Shown: positions 49,204 to 58,602 of the stretch, piece after piece
Layout of the letters: each line of letters opens with the position of its first letter
Position numbering within the stretch: position 1 is the first letter of the stretch
Assembly: GCF_004362895.1 (NCBI RefSeq)
Contig: NZ_SNXI01000006.1
Span: forward strand, 53,972 to 117,971
DNA: 64,000 bases
Reading direction: 5' to 3'
Source of the DNA: Idiomarina aquatica
GTDB taxonomy: Bacteria > Pseudomonadota > Gammaproteobacteria > Enterobacterales > Alteromonadaceae
Position numbers and translations under genes: made by a program
Notes under the pieces: model-generated
Seen by the model: the letters and a program-made list of their open reading frames with translations, nothing else
The model's database searches: none
What the model was told of the DNA's origin: nothing

Positions 49204-50097
49204 TTAAATGGCTTTACCATTTTTGAGGTCATAACACTGGCAGATGGCCTGCCAGGCTTCCTCAGGAGTATCAACCACGGTAAACAAATCAAGATCGGTT
49301 TGTTCGATCGTTCCCTCGTCAACCATCAGTTCAAAATCAATCAATTGAGACCAGAACGCTTTACCTACCAATACGATAGGCACCGGTTCTGACTTCTGAG
49401 TTTGCACCAAGGTCAGCGTTTCGAACAACTCGTCTAAGGTGCCAAAACCGCCCGGAAAGGCAACTAGTGCTCTGGCTCGCTGCACAAAGTGCATTTTACG
49501 AATCGCAAAATAATGAAACTGAAAGCAATAGTCCGGGGTGATATAAGGATTGGGCCGTTGCTCTTTAGGCAACACGATATTTAAGCCAATACTCTCGCCC
49601 CCAGCATCCATTGCTCCCCGGTTTGCGGCTTCCATTACACCTGGTCCACCACCGCTAACGATCATTAAGTTTTCATCGGGTCGTCGTAAACTATGTTCGG
49701 TGGCGATACGGGCAAAGTCTCGGGCTTGTTGATAGTAGTGACTATTTTTCAATGCCCGTTTAGCCCGTTTTAGCTGGCCTTTTAGGCTATCATCTTGCGG
49801 TGCCTTATTAAGTTCAGCCTCCGCAATTCTTAGATCATGTTCTGCTTGCTCCGGCGATAAAAAGCGGGCGCTACCAAAAACCACAATCGTCGCTTCTACG
49901 TTATGCTCTTCTAATACGATTTGAGGTTTCAAGTATTCCAGCTGCAAACGAACCGCACGCAAGTCATCCCGCAATAAAAAATCATCATCAGCAAAGGCTA
50001 ATTTATAAGACCCTTGGCCTTCTATTTTTGCTACGGCGGCATCAGACTCTTTAGCAGAAGTTAGCCGGCGCCGATGGAGTTCATCCTTTTCGCTCAT
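49204..50097 (-). CDS. LOG-family (TIGR00730-like) nucleotide-binding protein
   Basis: 297-residue Rossmann-fold protein. The two signature stretches are SGGGPGVMEAANRGAMDAGG (~145-164) and FPGGFGTLDELFETLTLVQ (~215-233). LOG proteins cleave nucleoside 5'-monophosphates at the base-ribose bond; plant relatives make active cytokinin. The N-terminal ~80 residues are an extra helical region seen in longer relatives such as PpnN, though PpnN is about 450 residues. The physiological substrate is not deducible. Confidence 0.87.
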   Translation of the reverse strand: MSEKDELHRRRLTSAKESDAAVAKIEGQGSYKLAFADDDFLLRDDLRAVRLQLEYLKPQIVLEEHNVEATIVVFGSARFLSPEQAEHDLRIAEAELNKAPQDDSLKGQLKRAKRALKNSHYYQQARDFARIATEHSLRRPDENLMIVSGGGPGVMEAANRGAMDAGGESIGLNIVLPKEQRPNPYITPDYCFQFHYFAIRKMHFVQRARALVAFPGGFGTLDELFETLTLVQTQKSEPVPIVLVGKAFWSQLIDFELMVDEGTIEQTDLDLFTVVDTPEEAWQAICQCYDLKNGKAI

Positions 50098-50244
50098 ATC
50101 TTCATCTCATGTTTAAGTTTTTTGTGAATTATGTCGATAGTGTAATCACAAAATAGCGTTTAAGCGATGATAATTTAACTTGGCATTGTACGCTTTTATG
50201 TCACAATAACCCTGTAATCTTTAAGGATAAAAGGCGTCTTAACT

Positions 50245-51555
50245 ATGTTGTTAACTCAGAGAAAGGCACAAGCCTACCTCGAAGCATATAGTCGTGGCGA
50301 GCTGGCAGCCCATGAGGCGCCAGATTGGATGTCACCGCTATTTAATCTGCCCAAATCATCGACCGATATTTATGGCATTGCGGATAGTAGTATTGATTCG
50401 ATTCGCAATATCGTCCGTTTTGGTCGCGAAGGGCTCACCTTTCAAGAACAGATAAACGGCATAGAAGCGGATGCAGAACAACTCGCAACGGCGGTTGAAG
50501 AAATGTCATCCTCCGCAACGCAGGTTGCTGCTTATGCAGAGCAAGTCTTAACGGCAGCGCAACAGTCTGCCAGCGATGCTGACGACGGCCTACAAAAACT
50601 TAAAACATTAGTGACTCATATGAGTGATGTTGAATCATCCATCGCTCAGGTAACGGAACACACACGCGCATTTGTCAGCCAAACTGAGCGCATTACCCAC
50701 CTCACCAAAACGGTTAATGATATTGCCGACCAAACTAACTTGCTAGCGCTTAATGCCGCCATTGAGGCTGCCCGAGCGGGCGAAGCGGGTCGTGGGTTTT
50801 CAGTGGTCGCTGATGCGGTACGTGAGTTGGCTAACCGCAGCTCGGAGGCCGCTACCGAAATTGATTCCATTGTTAATGACGTGGTTAAGGGCGCACGGGA
50901 TATCGAGTCGGTCATTGAAACCAGTAATGATGCGTTAACCGAATCACGTGAGGATCGTTTGCAGGTCTGTGATATTTTAGAACGAGCACGCGATTCCGCT
51001 GAGCAAAACCTATCAGCAACCACAGAGGTTTCAACGGCAACTCGCGAACAATCCAACGTTGCCGGAGACATGGCTAAACGCTTGCAACATGTTTCTGACT
51101 CAGTTAAAACAGCCAGCTTATCCTTTAATGATATTGCTAAAGTGATGCGTCACTTACGCGAGAATCAACTAGAAGAGCTACAATATCTCCCCGATGACGA
51201 GCCCGGCATGCTGCTACGGCTGGCAAAGTCGGACCATATCGTTTGGGTGGATAAAGTCATTCGCTACGCCTTGTTTGGCCAAACTTCATTAACCGAGTCC
51301 GAGCTGAAAGATCATACCCAATGTCGGTTAGGTAAGTTCCTGGATTCAGAGCGTGGACAAACTCTATTAGCAAATAAAGCGAATTTCTCTGAACTTTATA
51401 ACGACATCCATCCGAAGGTACACCAGCTCGGTCGCAATATTTTTGCCAAAGCCAAACAAGGTGCTAGCCATGATCAGCTCGAACCCATGGTCGAAGAACT
51501 TATAGCGACCTCCGACCGCGTGGTTGGCTTACTCGACGAGTTCATTTCAGACTAG
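50245..51555 (+). CDS. Soluble methyl-accepting chemotaxis-like protein with CZB domain
   Basis: 436 residues with no membrane segment. Residues ~60-315 form the signalling coiled coil with the hairpin tip [18 protein letters not shown] (~164-181). Residues ~325-436 form a CZB zinc-binding domain ([16 protein letters not shown], the [10 protein letters not shown] motif and IHPKVHQLG, giving His/Cys/His ligands). Such proteins sense zinc-linked redox change such as hypochlorous acid, and may act in chemotaxis or c-di-GMP control. No chemotaxis genes are adjacent. Confidence 0.9.
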   Translation: MLLTQRKAQAYLEAYSRGELAAHEAPDWMSPLFNLPKSSTDIYGIADSSIDSIRNIVRFGREGLTFQEQINGIEADAEQLATAVEEMSSSATQVAAYAEQVLTAAQQSASDADDGLQKLKTLVTHMSDVESSIAQVTEHTRAFVSQTERITHLTKTVNDIADQTNLLALNAAIEAARAGEAGRGFSVVADAVRELANRSSEAATEIDSIVNDVVKGARDIESVIETSNDALTESREDRLQVCDILERARDSAEQNLSATTEVSTATREQSNVAGDMAKRLQHVSDSVKTASLSFNDIAKVMRHLRENQLEELQYLPDDEPGMLLRLAKSDHIVWVDKVIRYALFGQTSLTESELKDHTQCRLGKFLDSERGQTLLANKANFSELYNDIHPKVHQLGRNIFAKAKQGASHDQLEPMVEELIATSDRVVGLLDEFISD

Positions 51556-51558
51556 CAA

Positions 51559-51978
51559 TCATTCACCCTGTAGCGTGAGCACCAACGTGCGCGAGCCGGC
51601 GTGATCGCGGTGTTCACAGCAATAAACGCCTTGCCAGGTTCCCATACTTAGCTGCCCGTTGGTTACCGGGATTGTCACACTACTGCCAAGTAGACTTGAT
51701 TTTATATGGGCAGGCATATCATCGGGCCCCTCAAGCGTATGCTGATAATACGGCTGATTCTCCGGCACCATGTGATTAAAATGACTTTCAAAATCAGCTC
51801 TTACCGTTGGGTCAGCATTTTCATTAATGGTTAATGACGCAGAGGTGTGCTTTATAAATACATGCAAAATCCCACACTCAACCGGCGGCAGTTGTTGTAA
51901 CGCCTTGTCGATATCTTGCGTAATCAAATGAAAGCCACGGCTTTTCGGTGTCAATGTTATTTCGGTTTGCTTATACAC
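51559..51978 (-). CDS. yjbQ: YjbQ/UPF0047 family protein
   Basis: 139-residue protein of the YjbQ family; some members show thiamine phosphate synthase activity in vitro, but the cellular role is unsettled. Conserved HVFIKHTSASLTINENAD, DDMPAHIKSSLLG and GTWQGVYCCEHRD are present, including the His/Asp cluster that binds metal. I chose the GTG start because GGAGG lies five bases upstream and the length then equals E. coli YjbQ (138); the longer frame starting ten codons earlier has no such site. Confidence 0.93.
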   Translation of the reverse strand: MYKQTEITLTPKSRGFHLITQDIDKALQQLPPVECGILHVFIKHTSASLTINENADPTVRADFESHFNHMVPENQPYYQHTLEGPDDMPAHIKSSLLGSSVTIPVTNGQLSMGTWQGVYCCEHRDHAGSRTLVLTLQGE

Positions 51979-52057
51979 GATTGCCTCCTGCCTTATTGCT
52001 TTTTGCATGCGTCAGTGACACGCTTAAGCTTCTTAGCTTATCAAAGGTACAATTCTC

Positions 52058-52492
52058 ATGCGCATGTTAATACCGCTGGTTTTGTTAGTGATATCTTTCA
52101 GCACTAACGCACAAAGCGATCTCAAAGCCGAACTGACGGAAACCATTGAAACGTTTTTATATGGTGCCAGCATCAATGATCCACAGGCACATGCCGAATT
52201 CTGGGCGGATGGTCTGACGTATACCAGTTCGCGCGGCACCCGCTACGGCAAAGACTCTCTGATGCAAGGTTTACAGGACGTTGAGCCGTATGACCCGGAG
52301 CAAGTCAATACCTGGTATGGCGCAGAAAATATTGAGGTTAAGTCGTTAACCGATGCGGTCATTGTAAACTTTACCCTGACTTCAGCCACTGACGGGACGG
52401 TCACTGATCGCTTTTACAATACCGGCGTATTTGTTAAGCGTGACGGTCGCTGGCAAGCACTCAATTGGAATGCCACGGTTGCCAAAGATTAG
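52058..52492 (+). CDS. Exported SnoaL/NTF2-like protein
   Basis: 144-residue protein with a signal peptide (MRMLIPLVLLVISFSTNAQS). The rest is an NTF2-like cone fold of the kind annotated as nuclear transport factor 2 or DUF4440: FLYGASINDPQAHAEFWADG near the start and FYNTGVFVKRDGRWQALNWN at the end. These small folds bind or isomerise small ligands; no catalytic residue set can be assigned. AAAGG precedes the ATG. It overlaps the convergent acetyltransferase gene by four bases. Confidence 0.78.
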   Translation: MRMLIPLVLLVISFSTNAQSDLKAELTETIETFLYGASINDPQAHAEFWADGLTYTSSRGTRYGKDSLMQGLQDVEPYDPEQVNTWYGAENIEVKSLTDAVIVNFTLTSATDGTVTDRFYNTGVFVKRDGRWQALNWNATVAKD

Positions 52493-52938
52493 CCTGGACG
52501 GTCGTATTGCATTGACACCATGCCGCGGGTATCGCCGACTTCCCGAAAGCCGAGATCGCTGTATAGCCGGCGCGCCGGAATATTTTCAGGGTAGACATTT
52601 AGCGTGATGTAATCGACATCATCCTGAGCCAATGCCTGTTGCATAAGTTCAGTGACAAAGCGGCGGCCTAATCCCTGTCCACGGCAGGCCGCATTAACAA
52701 TAAGGCAGGCGATATGACGAGCACCGGGTTGCTTCTGGTAACATTGTCCAAAGCCCTGCAGTTGCTGCTGATCATAAAAAGCAAACGTCGCGCGCTCATC
52801 GGCCTTTATCTGCATCCAGATGGTATCGACTTGGCTACCAAAAGCGATTTTATCACCGAACCAAAGTTTAAATTCATCGGCGTCAGCGGGCCAGGTTAAT
52901 GCCGTTTGTAGATCGGCTTTCGTAGCGATTTTGATCAC
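52489..52938 (-). CDS. GNAT-family N-acetyltransferase
   Basis: 149-residue single-domain GNAT. The acetyl-CoA pyrophosphate loop is NAACRGQGLGRRFV (~88-101), followed by ITLNVYPENIPARRLYSDLGF, the standard last strand and helix. Start is GTG with AGG eight bases upstream. Substrate unknown; it may be a small amine or a protein N-terminus. Confidence 0.83.
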   Translation of the reverse strand: MIKIATKADLQTALTWPADADEFKLWFGDKIAFGSQVDTIWMQIKADERATFAFYDQQQLQGFGQCYQKQPGARHIACLIVNAACRGQGLGRRFVTELMQQALAQDDVDYITLNVYPENIPARRLYSDLGFREVGDTRGMVSMQYDRPG

Positions 52939-53003
52939 AGTTAAACCTATTGGTATGTTTTGAGCGTAAGTTAATCACAGCATAACGGAAAATAAAACGC
53001 AGC

Positions 53004-54020
53004 ATGAGTGATTCTTTAGACCAGTCCTTTAAAACACTTAAGCAAACCATCCCCTTATTGCTTAAGCATAAAATTCCGGCGATACCAACTAACTACGCGT
53101 TGTGGTACGCCTACGTTGAAAATCAAAATAATGAACTGCACGAAGAAATCGAGCGCGCGTTAGCAGACGGTCGGCCGTTTTCCGACATCTACACTCAAGA
53201 GCTTTATCGCAAGCATATTGCCGATAAAGAAGAATTGAGTGCCTGGCAATTACGACAGAGCGTTGAAGCCATGCTAACCGAATTTTCGCAAACGGTGCTT
53301 GATACGCAAAACAATACTGAGGGTTTCAAGGCCTCGATGGATACCTGCCTGGATGACTTAAACAAAGTCGAAAAAGAGGGCTGGTCTATGGACGAAGTAA
53401 TGAAGCTTGTCCGCACCATGGTGAAAGAAACCCAACTTATTCGCAATTCAACATTAGATTTCGCCACGGCCTTAAAAACGGCTGAAAAAGAGGTTTCGCA
53501 ACTAAAAAGAGAACTTGAGAAGAGTCAAAAAGACGCCTTTTATGATGCCCTCACCGGGCTTTACAATCGACGTTATCTGGACAGCGAAATACAGGCTATA
53601 GACGTATCACAATCACCCTGTTTGATTATGATAGACGTGGATTATTTTAAAGCGATTAACGATAAATACGGACACCAAATGGGTGACCGAGTATTAAAAG
53701 CCATTGCCAAACGATTGCAGGAAAAATGTAAAGCCAACGCCATACCCTTTCGTTTTGGCGGTGAAGAGTTCGCTGTGCTTATGCGCGACACGTCATTGGC
53801 GGAGGCGATTCACCAAGCTGAGGTTATTCGTCGCGCGCTCGAAAAAGTCACTGTCTATGATCGCCGGACTAATCGCAGCATTGACGGGGTTACGGCCTCA
53901 TTTGGGGTCGCTAAACTCGATCACGGTATGCGTCGCAGTGATTTACTGGAAACAGCGGATCGCCGCTTGTATGAAGCCAAGCGGCTGGGTCGCAACCGCG
54001 TTATGCCGATGCAGGGCTAA
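53004..54020 (+). CDS. Cytoplasmic diguanylate cyclase
   Basis: 338 residues without membrane segments. The N-terminal helical region (~1-170) opens with the segment IPAIPTNYALWYAYVENQN, common in front of some GGDEF domains, and continues into a coiled coil. The GGDEF domain (~175-338) has DALTGLYNRRYLD and the active motif GGEEF at ~253-257. The inhibitory RxxD site is absent (KANA at that position), so product feedback is not expected. Its 3' end overlaps the convergent small gene by 20 bases. Confidence 0.9.
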   Translation: MSDSLDQSFKTLKQTIPLLLKHKIPAIPTNYALWYAYVENQNNELHEEIERALADGRPFSDIYTQELYRKHIADKEELSAWQLRQSVEAMLTEFSQTVLDTQNNTEGFKASMDTCLDDLNKVEKEGWSMDEVMKLVRTMVKETQLIRNSTLDFATALKTAEKEVSQLKRELEKSQKDAFYDALTGLYNRRYLDSEIQAIDVSQSPCLIMIDVDYFKAINDKYGHQMGDRVLKAIAKRLQEKCKANAIPFRFGGEEFAVLMRDTSLAEAIHQAEVIRRALEKVTVYDRRTNRSIDGVTASFGVAKLDHGMRRSDLLETADRRLYEAKRLGRNRVMPMQG

Positions 54021-54258
54021 GATCACCGTGTAAGAACTTACACACGAAAACAACTTTACCGTAACGCTCGAACGACCACTTAATGCATCGTTGCAGTGCG
54101 GCCATGACCTCATCGTAGTCGCCAAAAACTTGCGTACTTAGCGTATTGGTTATTATTTTTAACTGCTCAGACTTATTCAGCTCATCGATAAAGCCCTTTA
54201 TGGGGCCAATATAGTCGTCCGCTAACGGGTACTTGCTAATTTCAACGGTCAGTTTCAT
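54001..54258 (-). CDS. YkoF/MTH1187-like small protein
   Basis: 85-residue ferredoxin-like-fold protein. MKLTVEISKYPLADDYIGPI and TLSTQVFGDYDEVMAAL match the family, whose Bacillus relative YkoF binds thiamine or its pyrimidine moiety. No thiamine genes are adjacent and no riboswitch is visible, so a thiamine role is inference. GGAGCAACTATC precedes the ATG. The start agrees with the family N-terminus. Confidence 0.75.
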   Translation of the reverse strand: MKLTVEISKYPLADDYIGPIKGFIDELNKSEQLKIITNTLSTQVFGDYDEVMAALQRCIKWSFERYGKVVFVCKFLHGDLSPASA

Positions 54259-54331
54259 GATAGTTGCTCCTTATGTTGCGGTTTTTGCAACCTAAATTAC
54301 CAGACCATTGATACTAACACGAGGTTTCTGA

Positions 54332-55369
54332 ATGACATCGGATGTTCGCTTGCGTATCGCTTTGCCGGTTATCATTTTAGCCCAGCTATTTGGCACCTCG
54401 TTGTGGTTTAGTATCAATGGCGTTTGGCTCAGCCTTTCATCTGAACAAGGATTTACCAAAGCAGATCTCGGTGCCTTTACGCTTGCCGTTCAGTTAGGGT
54501 TTATTATCGGCACCTTGTCATTAGCACTAACCGGTTTAGCTGACCGCTACAAAGCCAGCATGATTTTTTGCATTTCCAGTGTATTCGGTGCACTGGTAAA
54601 CACGCTATTTATCTTAGCCGTCGACCACTTCATGCTGGCCTGGTTACTACGTTTACTGACGGGACTGTGCCTTGCGGGAATTTACCCCATGGGCATGAAG
54701 TTGGTTATATCCTGGGTGCCCAAATACGCGGGTTCAGCGTTATCCTGGTTGCTTGCTATGCTTACTTTAGGAACCGTGCTACCCCACTTAATGCGCGGCT
54801 TCACCTTGGGGCTGGGCTGGCAAGCTCCGCTATTCACCGCATCCGTTCTTGCGGTACTGGGCGGTATTACCGTCGGCGCTTTAGGTTGTGGCCCACATTT
54901 ACCGGCAACAGCCAAGCGCGCAGCGTTAAGTCAGGGGTTATCCGCATTAAAAATTCCAAACTTCCGGTCGGTTGCCGGAGGTTGGTTGAGTCGAGCAATT
55001 GGTGGCTTCGCTGTGGCCCGATTCGCGTTGATAAGCTCGGGATTGCTGTGCCTGATATACCCACTGCTCACTTTTTTGCCCCCCTTTGTACTTCTCGTCG
55101 TATTAATGTTGTGGGGTATAACAGTTATTGCTGACTCACCTCAATTTTCGGCGTTGGCAGCACAAGTGGCACCAGCGGATAATGTTGGAAGTTCACTAGC
55201 CGTTATGAATGCCGTTGGTTTTGCGCTGACCATTCCTGCTATCTGGTTGGTCAGCTATAGCTGGCCAGTGCTTAACGAATGGGTTAGCTGGCTATTATTG
55301 CCCGGCCCACTACTGGGATTATTGGCCCTGTCCAAATTTAATAAAGAGAATCGCCATGACAACACGTAA
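54332..55369 (+). CDS. MFS transporter with an apparent internal deletion
   Basis: 345 residues, short for a major facilitator (about 390-400). The six N-terminal helices are complete (~8-28 to ~165-185). After the mid-loop ALKIPNFRSVAGG the text goes straight to WLSRAIGGFAVARFALISSG, which normally follows helix 8. Helices 7 and 8, about 50 residues, seem to be missing while the frame is kept, so the carrier is likely damaged or altered. The family resembles nitrate/sugar-like MFS proteins; substrate unknown. GAGG precedes the ATG. Confidence 0.7.
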   Translation: MTSDVRLRIALPVIILAQLFGTSLWFSINGVWLSLSSEQGFTKADLGAFTLAVQLGFIIGTLSLALTGLADRYKASMIFCISSVFGALVNTLFILAVDHFMLAWLLRLLTGLCLAGIYPMGMKLVISWVPKYAGSALSWLLAMLTLGTVLPHLMRGFTLGLGWQAPLFTASVLAVLGGITVGALGCGPHLPATAKRAALSQGLSALKIPNFRSVAGGWLSRAIGGFAVARFALISSGLLCLIYPLLTFLPPFVLLVVLMLWGITVIADSPQFSALAAQVAPADNVGSSLAVMNAVGFALTIPAIWLVSYSWPVLNEWVSWLLLPGPLLGLLALSKFNKENRHDNT

Positions 55370-55466
55370 ACCTGAAGATAAACGCGTTTATAAACATGGA
55401 TATACAACCATTGCGGGTGTACTAATTGCACTGATTTTACTTATACTGATTGCAAAATTTGGTTAA
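55356..55466 (+). CDS. Small single-span membrane protein (36 residues)
   Basis: Short frame [20 protein letters not shown] followed by a hydrophobic helix (~18-34) and a terminal Lys-Phe-Gly. The start overlaps the end of the MFS gene by 14 bases in another frame, with AAAGAG upstream, and the stop is 14 bases before the upp start. The polar-then-hydrophobic design looks like a real small membrane protein. I do not recognise a family. Confidence 0.55.
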   Translation: MTTRKPEDKRVYKHGYTTIAGVLIALILLILIAKFG

Positions 55467-55480
55467 CAAGGATAGCAACG

Positions 55481-56110
55481 ATGGGATTACAAGTAATAAA
55501 GCACCCGCTGGTGCAGCATAAACTCGGTTTAATGCGAAAATCGGGAATTTCGACTAAAAGCTTTCGGGAACTCTCTAACGAAATAGGCAGTCTCTTAACC
55601 TACGAAGCCACCAGCGACTTTTTACTCGAAACCACGACTATTGATGGCTGGAGCGGGGAGGCCATAGAGGTTGAACAACTGAAAGGAAAAAAAGTCACGG
55701 TCGTGCCTATTTTAAGGGCAGGCATCGGCATGCTGGATGGCGTTCTCGACTTAATTCCGAGCGCTAAAGTGAGTGTGGTTGGACTCTATCGCAATGAAGA
55801 AACGCTGGAACCGGTGAGTTATTTTGATAAGTTCGTGGGTAGCTTAGAGGAGCGCATTTCTTTGGTTATTGATCCCATGCTGGCTACCGGCGGCAGCATG
55901 ATAGCAACCCTGGATATGCTAAAAGCCAGAGGCTGTAAAGACGTCCGCGTACTGGTGTTAGTCGCTGCTCCCGAAGGCGTAGAAGCGGTTTTAGCGAAAC
56001 ACCCTGACGTGCGTATATTTACAGCTGCGCTGGACGAAAAGCTCAACGAAAACGGTTACATTATTCCCGGCTTAGGCGATGCCGGTGACAAAATTTTTGG
56101 TACGCGTTAG
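55481..56110 (+). CDS. upp: Uracil phosphoribosyltransferase
   Basis: Makes UMP from uracil and PRPP in pyrimidine salvage. The 209-residue protein shows [13 protein letters not shown], the PRPP loop [17 protein letters not shown] (~128-144) and the uracil-binding [17 protein letters not shown] at the end, as in E. coli Upp (208). AAGGA precedes the ATG. No uraA permease follows, as it does in E. coli; the next gene is convergent. Confidence 0.97.
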   Translation: MGLQVIKHPLVQHKLGLMRKSGISTKSFRELSNEIGSLLTYEATSDFLLETTTIDGWSGEAIEVEQLKGKKVTVVPILRAGIGMLDGVLDLIPSAKVSVVGLYRNEETLEPVSYFDKFVGSLEERISLVIDPMLATGGSMIATLDMLKARGCKDVRVLVLVAAPEGVEAVLAKHPDVRIFTAALDEKLNENGYIIPGLGDAGDKIFGTR

Positions 56111-56784
56111 CCAACACTATATGACAAGATGCGGGAAATATGGCTACGCGGTAGCCCTGTTTCCTGATGCCAATAGTTAATGGTTGCTTGAATTTGCGTT
56201 AGTCCTTTTTTACTGGTTGGTGAAGCATCCAGCAATTTAAAATTCCGCAGCGCAGTCAACACGTCACTCGAACAAACGAATCCGTCCCAGCCCAGCAAAC
56301 GCAATAGATACTGACCGGTATTACCGCCCAGGCGAGCACCGTTTTTCTTTAAGAACAGCAATAACCCAACTTGGTCATCATGCGGCCAGTTAGCCAGAAA
56401 TTGACCAAAACTGCCGTAGTCTTCCTCAATTTCAACGATCATTCGGGCGTTGACGGGCACCGTCAAAATCTTCTGGTAATTACGCACAATACGCTCGTCT
56501 TGCGCCAGCTCTTCTAATCTCTCCGGTGGCACTTGCTGCCAGTAAAGCGGCACAAAACCGCTGAAGGCTTCCTCAAACTGCGGCCACTTACGGTCGATGA
56601 TCTGCCAGACAAAGCCTGCCCGAAAAATACAGCGGGTCATTAACGAAAGGACTCTATCATCAGTAACCTTTGCTAGTTCTGTATCGCTTACTACCTCGGG
56701 TAACATGGCACGCATTGCTGCTTCTCCGCCCTTGCGTTCGCAGGCGCGCTCATAAAATACTGAAAAGTCGATAATGTCAGTCAT
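56107..56784 (-). CDS. HhH-GPD glycosylase-like protein (3-methyladenine glycosylase I family)
   Basis: 225-residue protein with the shape of a Tag-type base-excision glycosylase: [19 protein letters not shown] (~50-68) resembles the Tag core, and a helix-hairpin-helix-like turn with [19 protein letters not shown] (~155-175) follows. The Cys/His zinc ligands of E. coli Tag are not evident. It would remove alkylated bases from DNA, but the divergence from Tag leaves this uncertain. It overlaps the end of upp by four bases. Confidence 0.6.
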   Translation of the reverse strand: MTDIIDFSVFYERACERKGGEAAMRAMLPEVVSDTELAKVTDDRVLSLMTRCIFRAGFVWQIIDRKWPQFEEAFSGFVPLYWQQVPPERLEELAQDERIVRNYQKILTVPVNARMIVEIEEDYGSFGQFLANWPHDDQVGLLLFLKKNGARLGGNTGQYLLRLLGWDGFVCSSDVLTALRNFKLLDASPTSKKGLTQIQATINYWHQETGLPRSHISRILSYSVG

Positions 56785-56897
56785 TCTGGTTTACTCCAGC
56801 CTCGCTATTCGGCTCCCATTTTGAGCCAAATAATGATTCTATTCGGCTCACGATGCAAATTTAGGTAAAATACAATTAATAAATAGAGGAGTCCGAC

Positions 56898-57176
56898 ATG
56901 GCACGAGCACACGCAGTACACATTTTGGTTAAAACCAAAGAAGAAGCTGAAGATTTAAAGAAGCAACTGGCTAGCGGTGCCAAGTTCGCAGACTTAGCGC
57001 GCAAGCATTCACTTTGCCCGTCGGGTAAAAAGGGCGGCGACTTGGGAGAATTCCGCCGCGGTGAAATGGTGCCAGCGTTCGACAAAGTGGTATTTGGAAA
57101 GCCCACGCTGGAAGTGCATGGCCCGGTGAAAACCGCGTTTGGCTGGCATTTAATTAAAACGCTGTCGCGCAGTTAG
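56898..57176 (+). CDS. ppiC: Parvulin-type peptidyl-prolyl isomerase
   Basis: 92-residue stand-alone parvulin, same size as E. coli PpiC (93). [40 protein letters not shown] and the C-terminal [13 protein letters not shown] are the full family signature. Cytoplasmic; it catalyses cis-trans proline isomerisation during folding. GAGGAG precedes the ATG by eight bases. Convergent with yaiI. Confidence 0.96.
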   Translation: MARAHAVHILVKTKEEAEDLKKQLASGAKFADLARKHSLCPSGKKGGDLGEFRRGEMVPAFDKVVFGKPTLEVHGPVKTAFGWHLIKTLSRS

Positions 57177-57182
57177 CACAGA

Positions 57183-57635
57183 CTAAGCGCGCGCCAGAAT
57201 TTTATCCAATTCGTTCGCAAAAGCCATGCGGTCACGCTGATGCAAAGGCGGCGGACCACCTGTGTGTTCGCCGCTACTACGCATGGTATCCATAAAGTCA
57301 CGCATATTAAGACGTGAGCCAATATTACTTTTTGTAAAAAGCTCACCACGCGGGCTAAGCGCCTGTCCCCCTTTTTTAATGACATCAGCAGCCAGCGGTA
57401 TATCAGCTGTAATAACTAAATCACCCGGCTGGCACTGTTCGGCAATGGCATCATCGGCAACGTCAAATCCAGCTGACACTTGCATCGTCCGAATAAATTT
57501 AGACGGCGGTACCCGCAGTGGCTGATTCGCCACTAATACCAGCGGCAGCTGCTTGCGTTCTGCTGCACGATACAAAATATCCTTTATAACCGTTGGGCAG
57601 GCATCGGCATCAACCCAAATTGTCATTGACTTCAT
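57183..57635 (-). CDS. yaiI: YaiI/YqxD family protein (UPF0178, DUF188)
   Basis: 150-residue PIN-like fold protein with [34 protein letters not shown] and [12 protein letters not shown], closely matching E. coli YaiI (152). The Asp residues suggest nuclease-like metal binding; function unproved. I chose the ATG giving MKSMTIW; the ATG three codons later is also possible and agrees better with E. coli. The longer frame upstream lacks a ribosome site. Confidence 0.92.
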   Translation of the reverse strand: MKSMTIWVDADACPTVIKDILYRAAERKQLPLVLVANQPLRVPPSKFIRTMQVSAGFDVADDAIAEQCQPGDLVITADIPLAADVIKKGGQALSPRGELFTKSNIGSRLNMRDFMDTMRSSGEHTGGPPPLHQRDRMAFANELDKILARA

Positions 57636-57688
57636 GTGGTTACCATCTAAATTAAAGGCAACCGCTATAATAGCAGACAAGCCTACTA

Positions 57689-58579
57689 ATGATTAAACAA
57701 ACCGCGTTTGCCGATATTGCTGACTACATGGATCTGTTGCTCGACGCTATCTGCGTAGTCGATAAGAGCAATACCTTTCGCTATGTCAGCCCGGGTGCAA
57801 AAAGAGTCTTCGGTTATTCACCACACGAAATGGTCGGCCGTTCTATGTTCGACTTTGTACACCCTGATGATGAAAATACAACCGGGCAGGTGGCAGAAAA
57901 AGTTAATACGGGTGATGAAATACTGCACTTCGAAAACCGTTACATTCGAAAAGATGGTTCTACCGCGCATATTTTATGGTCCGCGCGCTGGTCAGATCGA
58001 GATCAAATGCGGGTGGGGGTCGCTCGCGATGTAACCAAACAAAAACAGCTGGAAGCCGAGCGTGAAGAACTGATCAAACGATTGGAGCAGATGGCGCTGA
58101 CTGACGCCCTGACCGGTCTGCCAAACCGTGTTCTATTCTATGACCGGGTGAAGACAGCGACGGCCAGGGCACAACGAGATGGTGTCGAAATAGGCCTTTT
58201 GTACCTGGATTTAGATCATTTCAAACACATCAACGACACATACGGCCACGCTACCGGCGATAGTCTGCTTAAAGCCGCGGGAGAACGCATTCTGGGTGCA
58301 ATTAGAGCCACGGACAGCGCCGCACGAATAGGTGGCGACGAATTTGTGGTGCTGGTCGATGCCATAGATACTCCGAATGCGTTGTCAGCTGTCGCAGAGA
58401 AAATATGCCATGCCATGTCTAAGCCACTAAAGTTACCTCACGGAGAAGAACACATCACTGCCAGTATCGGAACGGCAAGATGGCCAGAAAACGGCTCGAC
58501 TATTGAAGAATTACTACAGTATGCTGATCACGCGATGTATCGAGCCAAACGAAGCGGCGGCAACCGCGTTGCTACATAA
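57689..58579 (+). CDS. PAS-GGDEF diguanylate cyclase
   Basis: 296-residue soluble protein. A PAS domain (~12-118) with [20 protein letters not shown] and a PAC-like ending [17 protein letters not shown] leads through a short coiled coil to a GGDEF domain (~130-296) with [15 protein letters not shown] and GGDEF at ~214-218. The RxxD inhibitory site (RATD) is present. Nothing in the PAS core fixes the ligand. The last codons form the left arm of a terminator. Confidence 0.93.
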   Translation: MIKQTAFADIADYMDLLLDAICVVDKSNTFRYVSPGAKRVFGYSPHEMVGRSMFDFVHPDDENTTGQVAEKVNTGDEILHFENRYIRKDGSTAHILWSARWSDRDQMRVGVARDVTKQKQLEAEREELIKRLEQMALTDALTGLPNRVLFYDRVKTATARAQRDGVEIGLLYLDLDHFKHINDTYGHATGDSLLKAAGERILGAIRATDSAARIGGDEFVVLVDAIDTPNALSAVAEKICHAMSKPLKLPHGEEHITASIGTARWPENGSTIEELLQYADHAMYRAKRSGGNRVAT

Positions 58580-58593
58580 GCAGCAACGCGGTT
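58562..58593 (+). terminator. Terminator overlapping the end of the PAS-GGDEF gene
   Basis: Perfect 12-bp stem AACCGCGTTGCT / AGCAACGCGGTT with an eight-base loop that contains the TAA stop; the left arm encodes the last residues. T runs are very short, so strength is uncertain. It lies between convergent genes. Confidence 0.55.
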
Positions 58594-58602
58594 TAGTGAC
58601 GC

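Noticed and set aside
50160..50244. Sigma-54-type promoter before the chemoreceptor gene
   Set aside because: A TGGC and a GC dinucleotide are present, but the spacing between the GG and GC is two bases too short.
53944..54331. Thiamine riboswitch for the YkoF-like gene
   Set aside because: The upstream gap is short and shows none of the conserved THI-box sequences.
54568..55134. A 188-codon frame inside the shortened MFS gene
   Set aside because: It lies in a different frame of the same strand; the listed MFS frame has the helix pattern and the ribosome site. It does not restore the missing helices.
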